Origin: Tannerellaceae bacterium
GTDB taxonomy: Bacteria; Bacteroidota; Bacteroidia; Bacteroidales; Tannerellaceae
Length of the DNA stretch: 61,776 nucleotides
Direction: 5' to 3'
NCBI GenBank assembly: GCA_031271045.1
Contig: JAISWO010000055.1
Span: 1 to 61,776, forward strand
The notes beneath the pieces are model-generated. The model was given only the letters and a program-made list of their open reading frames with translations. It did no database searches and was not told the origin of the DNA. A program made the position numbers and the translations under genes. This document shows, one piece after another, positions 1-10,700 of the stretch. The stretch's first letter is position 1, and each line of letters opens with the position of its first letter.

Positions 1-216
1 TACAAAATGCGGAAGCTCATTTGATGCACTAAATGGCATCGCTACAAAATGCGGAAGCTCATTTGATGCACTAAATAGCATCGCTACAAAATGCGGAAGC
101 TCATTTGATGCACTAAATAGCATCGCTACAAAATGCGGAAGCTCATTACATGCACTAAATGGCATCGCGCATTTTGTATTTTTCATTTTACATGCACTAA
201 ATAGCATCGCTACAAA
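1..216. repeat. 42-bp tandem repeat array (4 copies plus a partial)
   Basis: Four consecutive 42-bp units fill positions 1-42, 43-84, 85-126 and 127-168. They differ at only a few bases (for example aaatggcatcgc versus aaatagcatcgc). A degenerate spacer follows, then a partial unit at about 188-216. There are no unique spacers between units, so this is not a CRISPR array. The array starts at the window edge and may extend further upstream. It lies downstream of the terminator of the B12-associated cluster. The rest of the first 466 bases, apart from the terminator, shows no gene. Confidence 0.93.
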
Positions 217-388
217 AAGATATATAAAAACTATTGACAAAATATATAAATCGACAAAAATCTTGAGTTCTTTTATCTCTTATATAGTCCACCAATATAA
301 TGCAGGTGAGTATTTACTTCTCAATTATACACTCCCTATTTTTGTAGTAAGCTAATTTTATCTATGAATTTATATCGCTATAAAATGA

Positions 389-420
389 GCGATCCTGTTT
401 CATTCTTGAAACAGGATCGC
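389..420 (-). terminator. hairpin terminator of the B12-associated cluster
   Basis: A perfect 14-bp inverted repeat (gcgatcctgtttca / tgaaacaggatcgc) with a 4-base loop sits about 47 bases past the stop of the large surface-protein gene. Read on the minus strand, the stem is followed by tcatttta, a weak T-rich tail. It is the only strong hairpin at the end of this cluster. Confidence 0.8.
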
Positions 421-466
421 AATAAAAAGTTTGGACCCAATAATATGGATCACTAACTACTATTCA

Positions 467-3400
467 TCAATAGCGATTCCCAACTATAAACCGGATCATC
501 TTTCGAAGGCCATCTTTTTCTGCACTCAGCAGATAGACGCCACGCGGCAAGATGATGGGATGTGATTCATCTTGCATCCGAATCGAATATATTTGTATCT
601 TCTGTCCCGTTGAGGAATAGAGGCTACAATCGTATCCGCTGAGATTCAACAGATGGATCATGCCACCGGCATACCAAACGTTGGCATTAGATAGGTCACC
701 ATATAAGCCATTTTCAACACCTGTCGGGCTGGATCCTAAGGTAAGGAAGCTCGCATCTTCCGTATGGATGGTCTCGACGTTTCCTTTGCTTTCGCGCAGC
801 GATTCGATTACTATATTATAATGTGTACCGGAGGTAAGATCGCCGATGGGTACAATCAGATGATTACCCATAAGTCCGCGCAATAATGAGATTGCACCGT
901 CACTCATCACCTTATAGGTGCGCACCGGAGTGCGACCATCGTTAGTTTCGCGGTAGATGTGCACCAGATAGTAGGAGGCTCCTTCAATCTGAGGGAAGAG
1001 CAAGCGGACATTCTGCTCCGTAATCTGATCAATCATTACCTTATCGGGCCAGCCTCCGACGCTGACAAAGCACGCTGCCGAATAATCACCGATCGTAGCG
1101 CGCACTTCACAGGTACCATTAGTAATTGCGATGATACTTCCTGATGGCGTTACATCGGCAACAGATGGATTGCTGGCCGTCCAGGTGACCGTACGATTCG
1201 CAAGAGAGGAAGATGTTGTAATCTGCAAAGTCGTTCTTTCACCCTGCGCCATCCAGATATACGTCTTGTTCAATCTGATAAACGCAGTAGCCTCTCCTGC
1301 TTGTTGCGTGACAGTGACAGTACAGGTATCGGACTGTCCTTGTTCAATATCGTCAACGATGATGAGCGTCGTACCGGCAGCGAAGGCCGTCACGAGGCCG
1401 CTATGACTGTCAACTGAGGCAATCGAAGGATCGGTTGACCGCCAATTTACACGAAAGTGCTGCGGCGCCGTGAGCGAGAGTTGCCCAGTCTGTCCTGCGA
1501 TGAGCGACAAACTGTGTTGCGTCAGTTCAAACGGATTGATTGTCACGGACGGCGTACCGCCTTCGATGATCACAGGAATGGAGCGCGTTACAAGCTTACC
1601 GTTCGAGTTGAAGCGGATTGTCAGCGTCGTTTCTTCCGCAGGAGCACCCGCTGGGACCGGTTTCAAGGCCACAACAATCAGCGAATCCCTCCAGATCTGT
1701 GCCTTGATCAGCGTGCGGTCATAATTGTCGTCAATAGTCTTAATAATGCCAATATTTGCATTATCCATGTCGCTCGCCAGGTCACCCAGGTAGAGACTGT
1801 CTGTCGGATGCTTCTCCCATAGCGTAATGCGGGAAGGAAAATGCGCTGCAAGCTCCGGACTTTCATTATCGGGGAATACAGGCATGGAGGGGAACCATAA
1901 CCATTCGCTCATCGGATAGAGCACAATATCGCGTGTCTTAGGATTGAGGATCCCTAAGTTGTACGATCCATATACCGAGCTTGCTCCCGTATGTCCGAGC
2001 AGCACGTACAAATTCCCGGAGACGGGATCAACGCGAAAACCGCCGCTATAAATTGTCCACTTACCGTCATCATACGTTTTGCCATCAAAAATAACTTCGC
2101 CCTCCATACGATCTATTTCATAGCGAATGATCGTAGCCGTTGTCAGGAAAGCGCCACCCTGACGGGGCGCCCAATACAAAACATTCTCATCAATACCGGC
2201 ACAATACGGATCGGGCGTCCAGGCGGCCCAGCTACTGGCCACTCCCCAGCCTGAAGGAAGGGCGACATGCATCGTATCCAATGTCCAGGGATCTACGCGC
2301 ACCAGGAAATCCTGCGAAACGACACCCAGCCAGAGATCGCCATCTTTCGATTGGGCAATAGAAGCATAGCTGCAAGCTTTGCTATTTACTGTCGGAGCTG
2401 CAATAGTGGTCTGAAGAACGTCGCTATTGGCGTCGATCACCAAAAGTCCCTTCAACTGATGCACTGCAAAAACGCGATTCCCTACCCGTTGCATATTTCC
2501 AACCTGCGCACTATAAAGATTTGTCGGCGACGTACTTTCCGAGCCAGCGATAGCCGTAGCGGACAACGTCATCCGGTCTATATCCAGCACGTGGATCCCA
2601 TTGCTTGTACTTACATACCCCTTCTGCTCATCTACGCCCAGAAAGGAACGCCCATCGCCCGTCGACGTACCATTTGCAGCCGTCGAGATCGTCTTAAACT
2701 CCTTTTCGAGCTTCAAGGTTTTTGCATTGAGAACCGCTAAGCGGCTTGCGGTCCCTCCGGCGTCCTGCTTGGAGGTGATGTAGAACTTATCGCCATAGAT
2801 TACACCGAAAGGAGATGTAATACCCAATGTGTGGCCCGGATTCTCATTTTTTACAACGTTATAGACCCATTCATTCTGCTTTGTAAAAAAGTTTAGACTG
2901 CCGGGTGCATGCCCAAACCAGTCTTCATTCACAACAAAGACACCCTTGGAATAGTCCGCGGACGTCACGACGACACGACAGACAGCCGTATGATTGCCAT
3001 CAGGAGAAATAGCCGTAACAACTGCCTCACCAACCTCCAGCGCGCGAATCTCTACCGTTCTTCCATCCGGCGCAAGCTGAACGATCCCTTCGGGCGCAGC
3101 AGACCAGATGATAGAGCTATCATTGATATTCGCGGGAGAAAGCGTGGCTGTCAACTGAGTCGCATAGTTGCGGTAGATCGAAAGCTCGGTCGTATCCAAG
3201 CTTACATTTTCGACATGTACGTAGGGTTTTACCGTAATCGTAATGGTTTGGCTCAACGACTGACTGTTGACATTCAATGCAAGGCTGACGGCCGTAATGT
3301 CGACTGTCCGATCCTCCGTTCCATTCGTTGCCTTTGCCGATACAATCCCCTGGGCATCCACGGTGGCAATCGTCTCATCGCTGCTGCTCCACACGACCGC

Positions 3401-6085
3401 CTGGTTTACCGTTGTGGGCAAGATGGTAGCCGACAGAGGCAGGGTGGTCTCACTAAACATCTCCAAACTTCCGGAAGCGATATACATTGATGACGCAAGG
3501 CTTTCATACGGCAAATCTTGCCCGTCAATCACCTGCCAGGCGCCACTATGCGCCGGTGCGTTATAGTCGATCAGGTTTCCGGCAAGGTCTCTCTTTGGGA
3601 AGGACATCCCGGCAAAGTCCTGTAAGCCTTCCGGCTGGGCGGGCAGTCTCCGATACGCCGTACCGGGCGTTCCGACAGTCCCCACGTGTACCTTCCAGAT
3701 CCCATCTGCCTGCACGAGCGGCTTCTCGTCCGTCAGGCTAAGTACCGTATCCATCGCATGCCACTGCGGGGCATTGCCTTGGATATATCCCTGGATCACG
3801 TTGGCCCCCTTGGAGGTCAAGATACTACTTGCCGTCTGCAAATAGATTGACGGACTGTTCTCAGTAGGATTACTCTGATCCATGATTACGCAATTGGCCA
3901 TCGTTACCTTTGCGCTGATGACGTGCAGATGGCTGGTACTTCCACTCGACATTCCGCGGACAAAGGAACAGGAAACAAAAGCTATGTTAGCCCTTGTAGA
4001 GATATAGCACGCCGCATTGGTACCTAAGAAAGCACATCCTTCGATCGTATGTTCGATGTTTGGATTTGTCCGGTTTTCATCAAACGTCAAACAATACGCT
4101 TTGCTGCTCGTATTATCAAATATACAGTTCTTCAGATGTAATGTTTCGGCGCTTGTTTTAAAGTTTTCACTCATCTGCAAGCGCAGATTCTCCAACGTAA
4201 GCTTCCGGATGATTCCGGACGAAAGAGTCCACTGAAAACTCGGCAGTGTGACGCCATTGCCGATAATCGTGAAGCTCATGTTTTGCTGCGCGGGCAGGAA
4301 AGCATACGACGTACTCCAGTAATCCAGCTTAATGGGGATCGTACTTTTCGTCAGGGAAGCGTCGAAGGTCAACGTATCACCATCGGCCATCTGATGAAGC
4401 TCGAAGAGGAACGATCCTTCCGTCTTGTCGTCCGTCAGGGCATTAGTGACGACATGCGTCGTCCGCTTGAAGACGTCCACGATGCAAGTAGCTACCTTAT
4501 TCCCATCTACAGAAGAAACCGTGACAGTCGCCTGCCCTTCAGCCAAGCCCTTGAGCGTCGCCTTTTGCCCGGCAACGGTCATTGTCGCAATCCCTTCCGG
4601 AAGAATGGTCCATGTCAAAGCCGGATTATTTACCGCGAGCGGAAGATAGGAAGCCGTCAGTTGCACCGAATGATTCAGGGAAACCGACAACTGATCGGCA
4701 TCCAAATGCACTTCCTCTATGTGAGTATACGGTTTAACCGTCAGCTCGATACTTTGACTCAAAACAGCATGTGCGACACTCGTAGCGGTAATCCTCACTG
4801 TCCTGTTTTCTGTCGAGGCCGTCGCTTGGGCCGTTACCAGACCGTCAGCATCTACCGTGGCAATCGACTCATCACTACTGCTCCACGCAATGCGCTGATC
4901 GAATCGCACCGGAGATACAATGGCTCCCAGCCGGAGCGTCGTTTCGCTGAATAAAGTAGCGCTGTCGGACAAAATTAACAGATCGGTCGGCATTGTTTCA
5001 AGGGAAACATCGCTACCATCTGTCCGCTGCCAGGCACCGCTATGCGTAAGGCCGGAATAATCAATGAGCGCTCCGTCCAAGTCTCTTTCAGGAAAGCGCA
5101 CCGCTTCCAGACCCTGAATAGCTTCCGGATGAGCCGGCAGATGGCGATATGCCAGTCCGTTTCCTCCGGATACGGCGACAAGCTGCGCGCTTGCCTGCTC
5201 CGTCAGTATATGGGTCGCCCCGCTTGCTTTCACATAGATGTCTGTAAGCTGCTTCCAATCCGGAACAATCTGCCAGACATCATTAACCTGCCCGCTGATG
5301 ACATTGTATCCGCGAGAGAGGAAGTTTGTCTCCGGTATGCGTACAAGGGGGACAGTCGCAGCTACAGCCTTATCCATCAGCACACAGTTGACAAAACTCT
5401 TTGTATTGGCAGCATCCATATTGGCCCAATAAACCAGCGGATACCGCCCCGCATACTGACGAACGAACGTACAGGAAACAAAATCGACCTTCTTAGCCTG
5501 CGTTACGGCTGTCGCTGCGCCGGCAGAGGTAACGCTCAGCGTATTGGTCAGATGATTGTTTTCAGAAGAAAATGCACATCCTTCAAACGACGTCTGCTCG
5601 CAACCGTCCAGACGTACCATCATCTGCCTTGTCGCCTGCGCTGTCGACGTAAAGCAACAGTTTACGATACGATTCACCTGTCCGGCGAAATGTACGATAT
5701 AGTAGTCCTTAAAAACGACATTCTCTACTGTAATCTTTGCCGGCGCAGTAGTCCGCGCACCGAGATTGAGCGTATACGTGCCTGCCCCGGAGGTCAGCGT
5801 GACACCATTACCAATGATCGTAAAAGACTTACCTGTTGTAGGCAGACTGGCATTTCCAATCGTAAGATTACTTCCGATCGTAATGGTTTCCGTGGCTAAA
5901 GCATCGTCGAAGACAAGCGTATCCCCATCAGCCATGTGTTCCAGCTCGTAGCGGAAAGAGCCCGGATTATTCGCCGTGTCATTACCATCGACACGAGTCA
6001 CCTTCAGTACGGCGCCCGCACATAAATTTCCGACTGCCAGGAAGCAGTACAGAAAAAGCATGAAAAGGTTTTTGTTCATATTCAT
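467..6085 (-). CDS. giant T9SS-sorted surface protein with beta-helix, Ig-like and DUF5074/YncE-like propeller modules
   Basis: This 1872-residue protein has an N-terminal signal peptide (hydrophobic core about residues 7-23; Met1 and Met3 are both possible starts). It contains two copies of a module made of a predicted right-handed beta-helix followed by BIG2-type Ig-like repeats (about 25-540 and 545-1040). Next is a beta-propeller of DUF5074/YncE type opening with VFVVNEDWFGH (about 1042-1400), further Ig-like domains, and an Fn3-like segment. A C-terminal T9SS type A sorting domain follows (about 1795-1872, with YSSTGQKI and LPRGVYLLSAEKDG). Export by T9SS and surface attachment are inferred from that tail. 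The gene abuts the stop of the 534-residue gene upstream, so it is probably co-transcribed from the B12 riboswitch promoter. A corrinoid-binding role is inferred from context and propeller type, not shown. Confidence 0.85.
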   Translation of the reverse strand: MNMNKNLFMLFLYCFLAVGNLCAGAVLKVTRVDGNDTANNPGSFRYELEHMADGDTLVFDDALATETITIGSNLTIGNASLPTTGKSFTIIGNGVTLTSGAGTYTLNLGARTTAPAKITVENVVFKDYYIVHFAGQVNRIVNCCFTSTAQATRQMMVRLDGCEQTSFEGCAFSSENNHLTNTLSVTSAGAATAVTQAKKVDFVSCTFVRQYAGRYPLVYWANMDAANTKSFVNCVLMDKAVAATVPLVRIPETNFLSRGYNVISGQVNDVWQIVPDWKQLTDIYVKASGATHILTEQASAQLVAVSGGNGLAYRHLPAHPEAIQGLEAVRFPERDLDGALIDYSGLTHSGAWQRTDGSDVSLETMPTDLLILSDSATLFSETTLRLGAIVSPVRFDQRIAWSSSDESIATVDADGLVTAQATASTENRTVRITATSVAHAVLSQSIELTVKPYTHIEEVHLDADQLSVSLNHSVQLTASYLPLAVNNPALTWTILPEGIATMTVAGQKATLKGLAEGQATVTVSSVDGNKVATCIVDVFKRTTHVVTNALTDDKTEGSFLFELHQMADGDTLTFDASLTKSTIPIKLDYWSTSYAFLPAQQNMSFTIIGNGVTLPSFQWTLSSGIIRKLTLENLRLQMSENFKTSAETLHLKNCIFDNTSSKAYCLTFDENRTNPNIEHTIEGCAFLGTNAACYISTRANIAFVSCSFVRGMSSGSTSHLHVISAKVTMANCVIMDQSNPTENSPSIYLQTASSILTSKGANVIQGYIQGNAPQWHAMDTVLSLTDEKPLVQADGIWKVHVGTVGTPGTAYRRLPAQPEGLQDFAGMSFPKRDLAGNLIDYNAPAHSGAWQVIDGQDLPYESLASSMYIASGSLEMFSETTLPLSATILPTTVNQAVVWSSSDETIATVDAQGIVSAKATNGTEDRTVDITAVSLALNVNSQSLSQTITITVKPYVHVENVSLDTTELSIYRNYATQLTATLSPANINDSSIIWSAAPEGIVQLAPDGRTVEIRALEVGEAVVTAISPDGNHTAVCRVVVTSADYSKGVFVVNEDWFGHAPGSLNFFTKQNEWVYNVVKNENPGHTLGITSPFGVIYGDKFYITSKQDAGGTASRLAVLNAKTLKLEKEFKTISTAANGTSTGDGRSFLGVDEQKGYVSTSNGIHVLDIDRMTLSATAIAGSESTSPTNLYSAQVGNMQRVGNRVFAVHQLKGLLVIDANSDVLQTTIAAPTVNSKACSYASIAQSKDGDLWLGVVSQDFLVRVDPWTLDTMHVALPSGWGVASSWAAWTPDPYCAGIDENVLYWAPRQGGAFLTTATIIRYEIDRMEGEVIFDGKTYDDGKWTIYSGGFRVDPVSGNLYVLLGHTGASSVYGSYNLGILNPKTRDIVLYPMSEWLWFPSMPVFPDNESPELAAHFPSRITLWEKHPTDSLYLGDLASDMDNANIGIIKTIDDNYDRTLIKAQIWRDSLIVVALKPVPAGAPAEETTLTIRFNSNGKLVTRSIPVIIEGGTPSVTINPFELTQHSLSLIAGQTGQLSLTAPQHFRVNWRSTDPSIASVDSHSGLVTAFAAGTTLIIVDDIEQGQSDTCTVTVTQQAGEATAFIRLNKTYIWMAQGERTTLQITTSSSLANRTVTWTASNPSVADVTPSGSIIAITNGTCEVRATIGDYSAACFVSVGGWPDKVMIDQITEQNVRLLFPQIEGASYYLVHIYRETNDGRTPVRTYKVMSDGAISLLRGLMGNHLIVPIGDLTSGTHYNIVIESLRESKGNVETIHTEDASFLTLGSSPTGVENGLYGDLSNANVWYAGGMIHLLNLSGYDCSLYSSTGQKIQIYSIRMQDESHPIILPRGVYLLSAEKDGLRKMIRFIVGNRY

Positions 6086-7690
6086 TTACGGTTTTGTATT
6101 TGAGACAATAAATTTGTAGGTTATGCGACGATTTCCCTTCTGCGCACGGAGGATATACGTCCCCTTAGGCAGATCAACCGTCCTTATTTCTTCCGTAGAG
6201 GCAACGCGGAAAGACTGTTCGAGCTGTCCGCTGAAAGAAACGATCGTACAGTCGAAGCCTTCCAGATGCAAGAGATACAACTGTCCTCCCGCATAGCGTA
6301 CGGAAGCTTCCTGAATCCTTTCGCTACCCGTAGTAACCGGATCATAACTAACCGTCACCGTGCAGGAAGCCTTGTAACTGCCCTCTCTGGTCGTCGCCGT
6401 AATGATAGCTGTCCCTGGCCTTCCGGCGACAATCAATCCGTTAACCGTGACATCCGCCACTGCCATATTGGACGACTCCCATCGAATCTCTCTGTTCGTA
6501 GCATCCCATGGCGTCACCTTTGCTTTCAGCGAGACCATCTCGCCGGGCATCAGCGACAGCGTGTAATGCTCCAGCTCAACGCCATCGACCCTTACGTCCC
6601 CCGGTTGCGGAATCGGATCCGGGTCAGGCTCCGGAATGGGATCCGGATCATCCGTACCGGGCGTCGTTCCGGGATCCGGATCCGGCGCGGAGAAATCCGG
6701 CACTAACACATCGTGTCCGGTGAGGTGCAGATCTTCCGCTCCGGCTATCTCGGTCGATGTCTCGCCCAGCCATCCGCAATTCTGGTTGACGCCGGTGTAT
6801 ACCTTCACGAAGTCGATAGACTGCAAGCTGACTGCGTTACCATTCGCATCCACTGCCCATTCAATATTGAACCCGGAGCGGTCATTGTCGTTAGGCTGAT
6901 TATCTGCGTACCCCCAACGATAAGCGTACTGCACGAAATACGTCCCGTTGCCACTTTCATCCACGAAATTATCCGCCAATTTTGTTCCCTCGAAGCTGAT
7001 ACTCTCCTCCGTGAGCCATTGGGGATAATAAGACTGCATGTGGTAGACATTCCGGTTGATATATCCTTCGCCATGTCCATTGGTTGTCCAATGAATGTAC
7101 GTCATGTCGTTTAGCGCGGGGTTGTTTGGATCCGGTTCGGGTATCTTATTTTCATCAGGCTTGTGATAAGTAATACGGTATCCTTTCAGCGTTTGAGTTT
7201 TGTGGTATTCACTACCTGCAAGTTCATACCACGGATCGTCGGGCAATCCGTTCGCATTAACGTCGACGGCAACCATTACGATGCCCGGTTCGCAGCTACC
7301 TCCTTCACTCGAGGCGCCGGCGTTGGGATTGGCGTTCGCATAGAAAGCATTACCCAGAATCTTGAAGTCATACCGGCCAGGGAGGTTCTGAACCGGATGA
7401 TCAAAGCCGAAGACGACGTAGCCGCCGTATCCTCCGAGTGAAATCATACTTTCATTATGGTGCGCCCCGGCGATGGACGCTTCCACTTTGCAGATCATAT
7501 CTTCCTTCGTATCGCCTGGCGTGTAAGCGGGAAGATCATTGACAAATTGTCCGGGGGCCGGCATGAAGTCATACACTTTGTTAATGTAAGGCGATTGCGC
7601 TGCGATGTGAACAGTTGCTGCCATCGCAAGCAAAGCTGTCCGGCCCATGTGGCCGGACAGCTTGTTGGTTAATTGTTTTTCTTCTTTCAT
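6086..7690 (-). CDS. T9SS-sorted surface protein of the B12 cluster (534 aa)
   Basis: The N-terminal half (about residues 35-330) resembles the cell-surface protein often found beside BtuB/BtuG genes in Bacteroidota. It is rich in Gly, Trp and Tyr, with motifs such as LGGYGGYVVFGFDHPV and DPWYELAGSEY. A Pro-Asp linker (about 335-370) leads to one BIG2 Ig-like domain (about 370-450) and a T9SS type A sorting domain at the C-terminus (SFSGQ, DLPKGTYILRAQKG). A signal peptide is present; its hydrophobic core begins at Met15, so translation could start there instead. The ligand is unknown. Position between the two propeller giants suggests a part in corrinoid capture (inference). Confidence 0.8.
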   Translation of the reverse strand: MKEEKQLTNKLSGHMGRTALLAMAATVHIAAQSPYINKVYDFMPAPGQFVNDLPAYTPGDTKEDMICKVEASIAGAHHNESMISLGGYGGYVVFGFDHPVQNLPGRYDFKILGNAFYANANPNAGASSEGGSCEPGIVMVAVDVNANGLPDDPWYELAGSEYHKTQTLKGYRITYHKPDENKIPEPDPNNPALNDMTYIHWTTNGHGEGYINRNVYHMQSYYPQWLTEESISFEGTKLADNFVDESGNGTYFVQYAYRWGYADNQPNDNDRSGFNIEWAVDANGNAVSLQSIDFVKVYTGVNQNCGWLGETSTEIAGAEDLHLTGHDVLVPDFSAPDPDPGTTPGTDDPDPIPEPDPDPIPQPGDVRVDGVELEHYTLSLMPGEMVSLKAKVTPWDATNREIRWESSNMAVADVTVNGLIVAGRPGTAIITATTREGSYKASCTVTVSYDPVTTGSERIQEASVRYAGGQLYLLHLEGFDCTIVSFSGQLEQSFRVASTEEIRTVDLPKGTYILRAQKGNRRITYKFIVSNTKP

Positions 7691-7726
7691 TCAAATTTGA
7701 ATTATTTATACTCGTTATCTTGTGAT

Positions 7727-10700
7727 CTACCGGATAATAATCTTGAATACCGACCGCCTCTGAGCGTTCGTTGCATTCAGGATATACATACCGGAGGATA
7801 GGGAAAGAGATCGCTGTGCGACTGTATCGTCTATGCGGAAGTGTCCAACGACCTGTCCGCTGAGAGCAGTGAGGGTGCAATCGTATCCATTGAGGTTCCT
7901 GAGGTGCAGCGAGCCATCGGCATACCATGCATTGGGCTCAGCAATTTCAGGCGCGAGGATACCGGTGGGCCCCGCCGTCGTAAAGGCGATCACTTCGGTT
8001 TTGATTACCTCCGCCTTGCCACCCGTTTCGTGGATCGTTTCCAAGTGAACGACGTACGAAGTGGCCGATTTTAGATACTGGATGGGCACGAGGATGTTAT
8101 TACCGGCTGCTGCGCGAAGCGTGACCTGTCCGTCGGGCGTAATCTTGAGCGAGAGGAAAGGTGTGATCCCGCCGGAGGTCAGCTCGTAGACGTGGGCTAA
8201 GTAATAGGAGGCCTTGTCTGCCTGCGGGAAGGCCACGTTCGCTTCATTGCGACTCACGCCGCTGACGGTGAGTTGCGTGACAGGGGCTGTGATGGTGACG
8301 GCGCATACAGCCGTTGCCGTGCCGAGCTTGGCTGTGATCAAGGCCGTACCCGGAGAGATGCCGATGACCGTACCGGCTGCCGTAACGTCTGCTATGGAGG
8401 CATTGGATGACGACCATTGCGGTGTCAGGCCCGTTTGCTGCGGACTGACAACGAGCTGGAGCGTCGAGCGTCCGCCCTGCATCAGTGTGAGCGTCGAGGT
8501 GTTCAGCGTGAGGGTATAGGCGGCTGTCAGGACGGTAACGGTGCAGGTGTCGGCCTTCCCTTTGGAGGCGTCGCCGGCAATGATGAGCGCCGTGCCGGGG
8601 GCGATGGCGGTCACGAGGCCGGTCGATGTCACGGTGGCTACGGTTGCGGCTGTCGAGCGCCAGGCCGTTGTGAAGTGTTGCGGTGCCGTGAGGGCCAGTT
8701 GGGCCGTTTGTCCCGTACTGAGAGCAAGGCTCTGGTGCGTCAACTCGAAGGGGTTCTCGACGACGCCGGGCGTCGAAGGTGCTATCGTCGTCACGGTGCA
8801 GGTATCGGTATAGGCGCCTTCCAGGGTGGTGACAATGATGTCGACGGAGCCTGGGGCGAGGTGCGCGGTGACTAATCCGTTGTCGTCGACCGAGGCAATG
8901 AGCGGCTGTACCGACTGCCATGTCACCGACTTGTTCGTCGCATTCGGCGGCGCAATGGTGGCGGTGAGTTGAAGCGTCTCGCCGACGGCGAGGTCGGCCG
9001 TCGTGCGGTTGAGCGTGACGCCCGTCACCGGGTATGCGATGGCGCCTGCGCCGACAGTGACGGTCAGTTCCTTGTATATCACGTGTCCGTTGGAATTGAA
9101 CTTCAGCGTGATCTGCGTCGATTCCGAAGGCTGCCCGGCGGGGATGTTCTTGCGCGGGGTGATGATCAGGCTGTCGCGCCAGATGACGGGGTTGATGAGC
9201 GCCCGGTTGTAGCCTTCTTCCACGCTGATGATGATGGCTGCGTCCATGTTGTCGCGGTCGGTCACCTTGTCGCCCAGCCGGAGCGTGTCGGCGGGATGAG
9301 CGTCGTTCAGCGTGATGGTCGACGGGAAGGGCGCAGAGGAGATGAACTCCGGCGAATACTTGTCGGTGAAGACGGGCATGGCGATGAACCAGTAATGGTC
9401 GGTCAGCGGATAAGTTCCGGTGATTTGCTTCGTATGCGGGTCTACCTTCAGCACTTGCCATACGGCCCTTTGCTCGTTGGGTGCGCTCATGTTGAAGAGG
9501 GAGACGGAGACGTAGAGTTCGTCCGTTTCGGGATGTATGCCGAAGCTGGTGCCGTACATGGCCCATCCGCCGCTGGTGTTCGCGGGGCCTCGTCCGTCGG
9601 GCGAGATGTAGTCCGTAAGGTCGAGTACTGTCTCTGCTGTATTGGCGTCGATGTCGTAGCGGCAGATCTTCTTGCTGCCGTTTGCCCAGTAAAGGACGTT
9701 CTCCTTCGTGCTGCCCCAGATGGGGTCGAACTGCCATGCGCCCCATGTGGCCGGCGGCCCGGTGTAGCCTTCCGGCAGCAGGATTTCGGTCTGCTCCAGC
9801 GTCCAGGGGTCGATGCGCACGATGATGTTGTGCGTCGTTTCCTCGCCGAGCTGTCCCTGCGACGCCTGCTTGGTGGTGCCTGTCCAGAGGTAGCCGTCCT
9901 TCGACTGCGTGAGGGTGGCGTAGTTATAGTCCGTCAGCGTGCGGTAGAGCGTATGGTTGTGAGCGTCGATGACGAGCAGGCCGACGTTTTGCTGCACAAC
10001 GAAGATGAAGTCACCCACGCGCCGCATGGTACCGGCCTGTCCGGTGTACAGCCCCCCGCCCGTAGTCGTGCCGGAGAGCGAGGTTACCTCCAGGCGGCTG
10101 TAGTCATATTTGAGGATGCCGTTGGAGGTGCTTTCGTATCCGATGCTGTCGTTGAGCTGCAGGTAGGCGCGTCCGTCGCTTGCCGGCAGCTGGTCTATTC
10201 CCGTCCAGGGAGCGTCGTAGCGTATCACCTGCATGGTTCGGGCATCGGAGGCAAATGCGTGCCGCTTGCCGGGCTGCTTCTGTACGGTGTAGATTTTGTC
10301 GCCGTAGATGGTTCCGTACTGCGCCGTTGTCCCCAGCGTGAGAGGTTGCCCCACGCCATCTCCGTTTTCGGGGTTGGCGGCCTGAAAGACGCGGTAAGAC
10401 CAGTGGCCGTCGGCATGGAGGAAGTTGATTGTGCTGAAGCTATGCCCGAACCAGTCTTCGTTGACGAAGAAAACGCCGTCGGAGTAGTCGGCATGGCTGA
10501 CGGTAACATTGCAGGTGGCGGCGATGCTGCCGTCGGCGGCGATGGCGGTAACGACAGCCGTACACGGCTCCATGCCCTGGAGGGTGACGGTGTCGTTGGC
10601 CACTTTCGTGAGCTTGACCGCGGGATTATCGACCGTCCACGCGAGCGCCGGGTTGTTGACGTTCGCCGGGGCAATCACCGCCCGCAGCCCGTGCTTAATC

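Noticed and set aside
1..216. Possible CRISPR array from 42-bp repeats
   Set aside because: The repeats are directly adjacent with no unique spacers, and no cas gene is present in the window.
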